Made by a program: the position numbers and the translations under genes. A model generated the notes under the pieces. That model saw nothing but the letters and a program-made list of their open reading frames with translations, was not told the DNA's origin and made no database searches. Positions 55,871 through 64,000 of a stretch of DNA of 64,000 bases are shown here, one piece after another. The DNA comes from Posidonia oceanica. Its lineage: Eukaryota; Streptophyta; Magnoliopsida; Alismatales; Posidoniaceae. Within the stretch, counting starts at the first letter, position 1, and the number at the start of each line of letters is the position of its first letter. The DNA is taken from positions 156,763,501 through 156,827,500 of the forward strand of contig JAZBRS010000026.1 of assembly GCA_037176725.1 (NCBI GenBank). Reading direction: 5' to 3'.

Positions 55871-57211
55871 ATACCTGAAGACAGCACAGTGGATGTGTCT
55901 GTTACTCGTATAGAGCAGCCTGCGCATTGCATGAACATAGAAGAAGCAGATCCAGCAGAGGAGCAACCCTGGTATCATGACATAAAAGCTTTCCTAGAAT
56001 CTGGCAGCCTTCTACCCGGTACCTCAGCAACAAATAAAAGAACTCTGACGCGTCTAGCATCAAAGTATGTACTAGGGGCAGGATAGTTGTACAGAAGGTC
56101 ATACAATCAAATGCTCCTGTGCTGCCTGAACAAATCGGAGGCTGACACGCTGATGCTTCAAGTGCATGTAGGAACTTGTGGCCCGCACATGAACAGCGTC
56201 CTCCTGGCCAAGAAGATAATGCTTCAAGGATACTTTTGGCTAACTATGGAAGCAGACTGTTGTCGGTTCGTGCGCAGATGCCACAACTGCCAAGTGCATG
56301 GCAACTTCATTCGGGCACCCCCACAGGAATTGCATAGCATGTCGTCGCCATGGCCCTTCTCCACCTGGGGGATTGATGTCATTGGCGCCATCCATCCTGC
56401 AGCTTCCAATGGTCATCACTACATTCTAGTAGTGATCGACTACTTTACCAAGTGGGTGGAAGCGGCCTCTTACAAAACAGTAACTGCAGTGGCTACAGAA
56501 AAGTTTATCAGAAATAATATCATAGCCCGGTATGGGGTCCCGCATGCGCTCATCTCTGATAACGGCACGAATTTCATTGCCAAAAGGATCGAAGACTATC
56601 TATAGAGCTTCAACATCAAACACCATAGATCCTCGCCTTATCGGCCGTAGATGAATGGCGCAGTAGAGTCCACCAATAAGAACTTGGTTAAGATCCTGAA
56701 AAAGATGGCAGAAACTCACAAGGACTGGCACGACAAGCTTCCTTACGCACTCTAGGCATACAGGACATCTGTCCGGACTTCAACAGGAGCCACCCCATAC
56801 TCTCTGGTGTATGGCATGGAGGCGGTGCTACCTATCGAGGTAGAGATCCCATCACTGTGGATCCTACGGGAAGCTGAGTTGGAAGAAGCAGAATGAGTCG
56901 AAGACTGCTGCGTCCAACTAAATCTGATTGATGAGCACAGGCTGCAAGCTATGCATAATGCTCACTGTTACCAGAAGCGAATGGCCAGATCATACTTGAA
57001 GAAGGTTCAGTCCAGAGGCTTCCAGTCAGGAGATCTTGTTCTGCACGCCATTCACCTACTTGATGGTCGAGGGAAATTCCGACCTAATTAGCATGGCCCC
57101 TTTGTGGTCAAGCAGGTCTTCTCGAGCGGCGCTGTAACTCTTGAGGACATGGATCAGGTCGAGTAGTATGAGCCCGTCAACCTATGCTACCTCAAGAAGT
57201 ACTATCAGTAG
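55871..57211 (+). pseudogene. E3 integrase and pol C-terminus
   Basis: Zinc motif 'VHVGTCGPHMN' with 'CHNC', and a core with Asp in 'GIDVIGA', Asp in 'ISDNGTNF' and Glu in 'GAVESTNK', so the catalytic triad is intact. Stops at 56084, 56603, 56648, 56753, 57089 and 57164 are UAG at Gln or Trp positions of the sisters; 56894 is TGA at Trp. The end 'YLKKYYQ' with TAG at 57209-57211 is the family terminus. No chromodomain is seen. Confidence 0.92.
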
Positions 57212-58689
57212 CCTAGGGCAACCCCATTGCAGATGCTTCTCCCCCATCTAGTCGCTTGCATTCTCACTCTTTGTGCATCTCCCCGCATCTCCTATCTTGC
57301 CTCTTGCATCTCCACTCCTATATTTTCACATACTTCTTCTATCCTTCTCTCGCATTTCTGCTCTACTACACATCCTCATGCATTTTGTCCTTTCCAAACA
57401 TCATCCCTTTTGAAATCATCATCGTCATCCTCATAAATCATGCATTGCATTTTCTGCTCGGTGATGAAAACTGGAAGTGCTTGCCTGCTCTGGAAGGAGT
57501 CCACCTTGCCTCACCCGGCACTACTCGAATGTCTTAGCTAGTGAGGGAGCCACCACCCATCAGGACAGGTGAATTGCCTAAACTCATAGGACACACACCT
57601 CTAGAGGGAGAAAAAATGCTAAGATGTGAGCTGGAAAAAAGAGAGTAAACACCTAAGCTTGGGCACATGAGGAAAGGAACAGAAGGCGAAGACAGAAGCT
57701 GGCCCTAGAGATAGGGGTGTGCAGTCTAACCTTGCTCCTTCAGCTCACCTTGAGAAGACCCAAAGCCTACATCCATGAACATTTACACCCTTTTCACCTC
57801 CAAAATGGGGATCGCGGAAGCCTGTGAAAAAAGAGAAAAAGAAGAAGAACAAGCAAACAAAAAAAAAAGAGAGAGAAAAAGAAAAGAAAGCAAGTAAAGA
57901 AAAAAAGGAGAAAAAAGAAAGGGGTTGGACAAAAGTCAGCCTCAGAAATACAGGCAATATCATTCCCCCGTATCCTAGAAGGGAGCCAAGGGTGCAAGCC
58001 TAAACGGTCTACAACTCGCCCACCTTAAAGATAGACACTCATCACCTCCAAGCCAGGGGCAGAGAAAGCCTGCACACCCATGTGGAAGAAAACAAAAAAA
58101 GAGAGAGAAAAAGTAGGTGTAGGTCCTGAAGAGTTTGGCAGGTAGCCTGTCCTCACCACACCACCACCTGAATACCACCAATACCCCTTCCGGAGTGCCA
58201 CCAACAAGTTAGGAGTCCAAGTAGGGCCCAGTGAGTCAGGGACCACTCCCTTCCTCCGCAGCAGGCACCATAGCACTCCGTATGCTGAGGGAAAAGCATA
58301 CCAATCATATTTAAAGCATATCAACCCGCATCATGCATATCCGCATCTCCAATCATCCCTTCCCTCTTTTCAACCGTTCCGCTCTGCAGAACTTGCCTTG
58401 GCTCTAAGACAGTACTCTTACCAAGCACGCGTTGACGCCACTCGAGCTGCACTGGTCCAGAACTCCTACCAGTCCTTGCCCCCGTGTCAACAGAATCCCC
58501 CCTGCTTATATGTGTTTAACTGCTATGTTCTGATGTTAACTGCTGAATATATCGAACTACTTTACCAGCTTCAGATTCTGCTTTCAGTTAGCGATTATAT
58601 GCCTATGTGATCTGACTATCTACAGCATTGATAACAGGTACCCTGAAGATTCTGCAGCATCTGTCTGCTTACACTCTGCAGCCTGTGCC
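57212..58689 (+). other. E3 spacer between pol and PMD-like ORF
   Basis: About 1.5 kb with no supported ORF. Collinear with E1 and E2: 'gcctgctctggaaggagtcc' (57483), 'tagtgagggagccacc' (57539), a purine tract (57825-57925) and AACAG-GTAC at 58633-58641, 52 bases before the next ATG. Confidence 0.75.
57825..57925 (+). repeat. Purine-rich tract in E3 spacer
   Basis: About 100 bases of almost only A and G, with few C and T, on the sense strand. Same place as the tracts in E1 and E2. Confidence 0.75.
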
Positions 58690-59892
58690 ATGGGTTACCC
58701 CACTCTCGAGACCCTAGTACACTGCTCTGAGACCCTGCGGGGTTGGATTGGCAAGCTCACCCAGGATGACTATGAAAAGCTGTGCCTCTAAGGCATACCA
58801 ACTAAACTGCTGAAGGCAGCTAATCTCGAAGTAAGCCGACACCTCCTGTGCGCTGCCGCAAGATTCTGGAAGCCGGCGCATCATGTCTTCTGCTTCGGGA
58901 GAATAGAGCTGACACCTACACTGGAGGAGGTGCGCCAAATCTATGGCTTCTCCCGGCTAATGGGACCGCCCATCTTCATGAGGCATGACAAGTACATAGC
59001 GGTCCTGAGTAAGCTATCTGGGCTCTCTACTGACCGGTGCCAGGAAAGATTGATCTGCACTAGCAGCCTTACGCCCATGCTGTGCCTGACTTACTTTGAT
59101 GAGATTGTGGACAAGCGTGCTGAGCTCTGAGACGATCTATGGCTTCGGGGATTTGTCACCCGATTTCTGGGCGAGCTGATATTCACACATGGTTGGATGA
59201 CAGTTGCGATAGAAATCACTGAAATCGCACTAGCTGTGGTGACTAGCTAGATAGACCTGGCACCAGTTGTCCTGGCTGAAACCTATTGTGGGCTGGACCG
59301 CATCTATCACCGCTGCCGCCACTTCCACGGCTGCGGAGTGCTAGTACAGATCTGGCTGGCTGCACATTTAGAACTGGACATACTGCGCCCCCGGGGCAAT
59401 GCCATTGAGACATACTGCAATAGCGGCCATGCCAGGACAATCAAAAGCGTCCTAAAAGAATACAAGAAACTATCAGAGCTGATGGACAACACCGTAGCAT
59501 GGCGCATCATTCCATCCGCGGTCGAGCCTTTCACTATCTTCTTTGGCACCCGCGATGCGCGACTTGTTGTGCTGCCAGGATTCACCAGAGGTGTGGAATA
59601 TCATCCCATCTGGGTCATGCAGTAGTTCGGCCTCCAGTAGGGTGCCTTCATAGACAGCACCGCCCCCAGGCTCCTCTAGACATATCCTTTTGGCTCAACA
59701 TCTGCTACAACTAAGCTAGCTGATCTGATGCAGCATGGAGTGCGGTCTACTGACATAGCATCCACGCAAGGCTCGGGATGCACCCCTGAATACTTGATAG
59801 AGGTGCAGGCGCTCTGGCCCATCAGTGAGATACCTCCTGGCGCTCCCATGTTCTCCGACTCCAGAAAGTCAAAGAAAGCCCGAATCGACTAG
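58690..59892 (+). pseudogene. E3 third ORF: PMD/DUF7745-like protein, broken by stops only
   Basis: ATG at 58690 (MGYPTLETLVHC) to TAG at 59890-59892 after 'RKSKKARID': 401 codons in one frame. The core 'RFWKPAHHVFCFGRIELTPT' followed by 'LEEVRQI' matches the plant mobile domain pattern; 'ETYCGLDRIYHRCRHFHG' and 'QIWLAAHLELDILRP' match DUF7745-type proteins. It has about six in-frame stops, several UAG at Gln codons, and no frameshift. A basic tail could act as a nuclear localisation signal (inference). Length and both ends agree with E1 and E2, which argues that the ORF was once under selection in this family. Confidence 0.75.
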
Positions 59893-60373
59893 GGCATCTG
59901 CATAGCTGTCTGCTTGTTTAGTTCTTATGCTGTATCTTTTGGCCTGCCACAGGTGTGTAATCAAGTTCTAGTAATACAAAGGCATTCTGAGCCATCTGTT
60001 TGTACTTCAAGTCTACTCCAAATGCATGCATGATCGCATCAATCATATTGTAGGGCCCCTGGCCAGACTTGCTGCCAAACACCGCAGGAAAGTCCTCGTC
60101 AATCAATCCGAGTGCTGACCCATGCCATCCAAACGAGCAAAGCCGCCTAGCATCATCATCCGGATCTTCTTCCAGGGGCTGGTACCCCAAACTACTCGTC
60201 TGGCAAATGCGTCAATTTTGTCTTCACCTTCCCTTTCGATGCCAAGGACGTGCACCACAACCCCTATCATCATCTGGATACCAGGGGCATCTTTTTTATC
60301 GCCCCTTGGTATCATTCCCCCATGATATTCCTAGATACAGCGGATGATCTGCTTTCACAAAACCTATTCTCTT
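59893..60373 (+). other. E3 3' UTR before the repeat arrays
   Basis: About 480 bases after the PMD-like ORF. I see no convincing ORF, repeat or motif here. Confidence 0.6.
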
Positions 60374-60700
60374 GTCGGCCGATAAGTCCGATATCTTATC
60401 ACCCATTCCTTTGCTGACCGATAAGTCCGATATCTTATCACCCATTCTTTTGCCAGCCAATAAGTCTGATATCTTATCACCCATTCATTTGCCGGTCGAT
60501 AAGTCCGATATCTTATCACCCATTCATTTGCCGGTCGATAAGTCCGATATCTTATCACCCATTCTTTTGCCGGCTGATAAGTCCAATATCTTATCATCCT
60601 TTCTTTTGTCGGCCGATAAGTCTGATATCTTATCATCCATTCCTTTGCCGGCCGATAAGTCCGATATCTTATCAATCAATCAATCAATCAATCACCCCCC
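60374..60700. repeat. 39-bp tandem array, hairpin GATAAG..CTTATC, about 8 units
   Basis: Units read 'gccggtcgataagtccgata' plus 'tcttatcacccattcattt' with small changes. Each holds a hairpin GATAAG-tccgatat-CTTATC. The last unit runs into a short (aatc)n. As 39 is a multiple of 3, ORFs appear on both strands; they are not genes. Confidence 0.93.
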
Positions 60701-60705
60701 TTTCC

Positions 60706-61125
60706 GGTTGATAGGACCGTAAACTATCGCTTCCGATTGATAGGACCGTAAACTATCGTTCTCCAGCTGATGATCCGAAACTCATCACTCTTTCGGCTGA
60801 TATCCAGTAACTATCACTCACAACTGCACCTTCCAGTTGATAGGACCGTAAACTATCGCTTCCGGTTGATAGGACCGTAAACTATCGCTCTTTGGCTGAT
60901 ATCCAAAACTATCACCTGCAGTTGTGTTTTCCGACTGATATCCAGTAATTATCACTCACAAACGCCCCTTTCCAGTTGATAGGATCGTAAACTATCGCTT
61001 CCGGTTGATAGGACCGTAAACTATCGCTCTCTGGCTGATATCCAAAACTATCGCAGGCATTTGCGTTTTCCGGCTGATATCCAGTAACTATCACTCATGA
61101 TTGCGCTTCTGGTTGATAGGACCAT
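60706..61125. repeat. Hairpin array GATAG..CTATC with a four-unit higher-order repeat
   Basis: Twelve full hairpins and one cut by E5. Order per block: GATAGGACCGTAAACTATC twice, then two variants (GATATCCAAAACTATC or GATGATCCGAAACTCATC, and GATATCCAGTAACTATC). Blocks start at 60720, 60839, 60978 and 61115 (119-139 bp apart). Confidence 0.9.
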
Positions 61126-64000
61126 TGTAGTAATCCCGGTGTTCGGATCGTCCATGCACACTGCTAGAAGCTCGCGTGCACTGATCGGAATCAGGCTCAC
61201 TATTAGCAGCTATGTCCGAGGAGGAAGGCTCAACTCGAAAACACTTAAAATAGGGTAGAAAAGATAAGAAAAGAAGAAGATAAGACAATTCAGAGTCGCC
61301 ACCATGTTTATTATCGGGAGACAAGAAAAACCGAGGGAAATGCGTGAGTTAACACGCAAAACCAAGCAAAAGATGCAATGCAAAGCAATGCAAAAGAAAA
61401 CAAATGCAAATGAATGCAAATGATACGACTCATGCCTAGGATAAGGGCAATATGGTCATTACGGGCCAAAAGACTGGGCAAGGACTCCTGTTACGTGCGG
61501 GGAAGGTGTTAGGCACCCCCGACACGCCCGAGAATCGGTCTTTCTAGGCTTACGCTCGCATACGCAGGGAAATGCAGGTTTGAATGCCTAAATGCCAATG
61601 AATGCTTGAATGAATGCTCATAGGTGTGCTCTAAGTGGTGCGATGCAATGCCAGAAAGTAAACGTGCAGTCTAAGTGCTCAGCAACGTTGTCTGTGTTCC
61701 GAACCGGTCGAAACCTGGCTCGCGAGAACTCCAGGCAGTAAGCATCACTGCCCTATATGCAAATGCAGACGGAAAAGCAAAACGGCGGTAAAACCAAGCA
61801 ATGCAGGCGACATGCAAGAGAAAACAACATAAAACACATGAAACAATGCGAGAAACGAGAGCGGCACACAAAACGGTGCAAGAAAATGAGATCGGCACGC
61901 AAAACAGCGCAAAATACAGAGCAGCACGCAAAACGGTGTGAGAAAACAAAGCGGCACGTGAAACGGTGCAAGAAAACAAGAACGGCACGCAAAATGGTGC
62001 GAGAAGCCAGGTGGGCACGCAAAACGGTGTGAGAAGCCAGTGGACATGCAAAACGATGCCAAAAGCAAAGCGGGCACTCAAAACGGTGCCAAAACAAGCG
62101 AAATAAAACATCGATAAAGCCACGCAGACGCAGGTGCAAAGAAAAAGGGTAGGAGAAGCAAAGGGGAAGTAAACAGCACAAGTGTGAGAACGAGCGTTGT
62201 TTAAAGACCGTGCAAAGTAGGTGTGAAGACCTACAAAGGGGAAGGGAAGCAAGTGGAAGGATTACCACTGTTTTGTGACTATTTTCCACCAAAATGTCCC
62301 ACGATGTATCTCGCACGCTGCCAAAAGCTCGCGATGCGATCAGATCGTGGAAAAGGGGGAAGAAAGTTGCAATTAGTGGTGAGTCCAGGGGAAACGCAAC
62401 ACAAAACACTGGGAGTATGCGAAAAGAGGAAGTAGTGTTGATAGATAAGAAGAGGGAGTCCTACTCTACATACTTGAGGAAACAGAAAGCAAAAACGATG
62501 CATGCAATGCAAATGGTGTGCAAATGAATGCTGTGCAAGGGTTCAGGAGGACTTACCTTGGAAATCTGAAGCCTGATCTGAAAACCGCCTAGTCCATGCA
62601 GAAGAGCGCTCCACCGGGGTCGTCCAGGTAGCTTGGTTGAGAAGATCCAACGGCCAGATCTGAAGATATCCAAGCTTCAAGGCAGAGGGGCCAGAATAGG
62701 GGAGAAAAATAGATCTAGGTGTACAGGAGGTCCTAGGGGTGTGCACAACAGGTCCTCCCATGTAAATGAGAGCTAAGAATGCTTAAGTATGTGCAGAAAT
62801 GCCAAATGCAAGAATGCATGAGTGCAATGCATGCAGAATGCAAGAAAAGACCTATGGATGATTTTTCAGAAAACTTGGGAACTTATATGCAATTTTTGAA
62901 AAAGTAGGGGTCGAAATGCAAAATTTTGAAAAGTTAGGGGCTTTTATGCAAGGTTTTTGAAAACTGGAGGGTCTGAGTGCAATTTTGCAAAATGTAGGGT
63001 TCAAAATGCAATTTTATAAGGTAAACATGCATTAGGACAAGTTTTGAAATCATATGGGGGATTGACATGCAATTTTGAAATATACAGGGTCTAAAATGCA
63101 ATTTTGTAAGCAAAATAGTGGTCTTAATGGTCTGGGAATGCAAACAGAGGACCTATATGCAATTTTTAAATATGCAGGGTCTAAAATGCAATTTTATAAG
63201 CAAAAGATGCATTTAAATGACTTTTATAAGCATGCAGAGGACCTATGTGTAATTTTTAAAACATGTAGGGTCTAAAATGCAATTTTATAATCAAAATATG
63301 CATTTAAATGTATGCTGTGCATTAATGAAGGACCTATATGCAAAAATCAGAAAGTATGGGGGAAATGATGCAATGCGGTAAGAAAATTGAAAAATAAATG
63401 CATAAGTTAACAGAACAGAGGACTAAAGTGCAAATGGGGAAAACAGCAGGGTTTAAAAATGCAATTTACTAAGGTAAAATATAAACATTAAATCAAATTA
63501 TTGATTGAAGGACTAACATGCAATAATGGAAAATCAGAGGGCCTGAACTAAAATAATCACTGAAGGAAAACATAGCAGAGGGACTAACATGCAATTAATT
63601 AATTTTTTAGATTTTTCATGCAATTTCATATGATTTAAATGCGGAATTAAATGAGTTTTAAACAGAGGCAGGACTAGAATGCAATAAAGAAAAAACAGGG
63701 GCTGAAAATGCAATTTAATAACAAAATAGCTTAGCTAAGGAAAATAAAGCTACAGTGATCCATAGAACGACGACCACTGTAGCACAGCACTACCAGTGGC
63801 CGTCGCGAGCAGAGGAGGGGTGCTGGGGGCATGCCGATCGGCTGGGGAGATTCATCGGAGCTCGACGGAGTTTGGAGCGGCGTCGGGGAGCTGTGACAGT
63901 GCCTAGAGATGGCCGGAGAAGACGACAGAGCGCTGTGAACCAGAGGAGAGTGGGACCGACGGACGACGCGACGCTGTGGCATTCTGGAGCCACCGGGGAG
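61126..64000 (-). repeat. E5: minus-strand LTR (3' or solo), right part off window
   Basis: Begins TGTAGTAATCCC, the reversed LTR end, with no primer site next to it, so it is a 3' LTR of a minus-strand element or a solo LTR. It is very close to the E3 LTR in order: 'ggtgttaggcacccc' (61506), 'gcagtaagcatcactgcc' (61735), a 30-bp minisatellite, 'gtgtgcacaacaggtcctcc' (62739), degenerate 'aatgcaatttt' repeats (62770-63720) and a GC-rich start. It cuts the last hairpin of the E3 array. Confidence 0.88.
61850..62105. repeat. 30-bp minisatellite in E5 LTR
   Basis: About nine units around 'gcacgcaaaacggtgcgaga' plus about ten variable bases. The E3 LTR has about three units in the same place (46236-46340, opposite strand). 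Confidence 0.82.

Larger units (their letters stand above)
41853..61125 (+). mobile_element. E3: PMD-carrying Tat/Ogre retrotransposon on plus strand, interrupted by E5
   Basis: Full order on plus: 5' LTR (41853-47036), primer site (47038-47055), leader, gag (48367), zinc-knuckle linker, protease, linker, RT, RNase H, second RNase H, integrase (stop 57209-57211), spacer, PMD-like ORF (58690-59892) and hairpin arrays in the 3' UTR (to 61125). The E5 LTR cuts it there, so the E3 3' LTR is off the window. The full element would exceed 24 kb. From 50975 to 57211 the reading frame is unbroken by indels but has about 22 stops. Confidence 0.93.

Noticed and set aside
50975..57211. Reassignment of UAG to a sense codon to explain the stop-rich but frame-intact E3 pol
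   Set aside because: UAG replaces both Gln and Trp codons, and UGA and UAA stops also occur. Deamination of methylated cytosine explains all of these in an ordinary plant nuclear genome.
60364..60722. ORFs on both strands over 60374-60700
   Set aside because: They arise from the 39-bp unit. No protein features and no conservation in E2.

Overview
This window looks like heterochromatic nuclear DNA of a flowering plant. It is built almost wholly of nested Ty3/gypsy LTR retrotransposons of the Tat/Ogre lineage. The lineage call rests on a second RNase H domain after RT-RNase H, very long LTRs (3.4 to 5.2 kb), a primer-binding site matching plant tRNA-Arg, and a long 3' untranslated region with tandem repeats. 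I found no ordinary host gene, no rRNA or tRNA gene and nothing bacterial. The species cannot be named from sequence alone.

I see five elements, named here E1-E5. E4 (16297-24227, minus) is the oldest. It keeps gag, two protease-like domains, RT, RNase H, a second RNase H and a cut integrase. E1 (1-16296, minus) is inserted in the E4 integrase and runs off the left edge. E2 (24228-41852, minus) is inserted just upstream of E4 gag, with its 3' LTR at 24228-29102. E3 (41853-61125, plus) is inserted in E2 gag, with its 5' LTR at 41853-47036. E5 (61126-64000, minus) is an LTR inserted in the E3 3' UTR and runs off the right edge. All boundaries are read from TG...CA LTR ends plus, for E1 and E3, the adjoining primer-binding site.

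E1, E2 and E3 are sister copies with the same order: LTR, tRNA-Arg primer site, about 1.1-1.3 kb leader, gag, zinc-knuckle linker, protease with a G-patch-like tail, acidic linker, RT, RNase H, second RNase H, integrase, about 1.1-1.7 kb spacer with a purine tract, and a third ORF of about 400 codons resembling the plant mobile domain (PMD/DUF7745-like) proteins. The 3' UTR and LTR follow; this end is seen only in E2. The third ORF sits where retroviruses carry env. It is present at the same place in all three copies and in E2 lies demonstrably inside the element.

All copies are decayed. Most breaks are single-codon stops, mainly UAG where a sister copy has CAG or TGG. E3 reads from 50975 to 57211 in one frame with about 22 stops and no frameshift, which fits cytosine deamination in methylated DNA. 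The most unusual structure is the repeated use of hairpin-forming units: about 15 GTTGGACGC/GCGTCCAAC hairpins in the E1 LTR, about 23 CATGAC..TCATG-type hairpins in the E2 3' UTR, and two GATA..TATC hairpin arrays in the E3 3' UTR.
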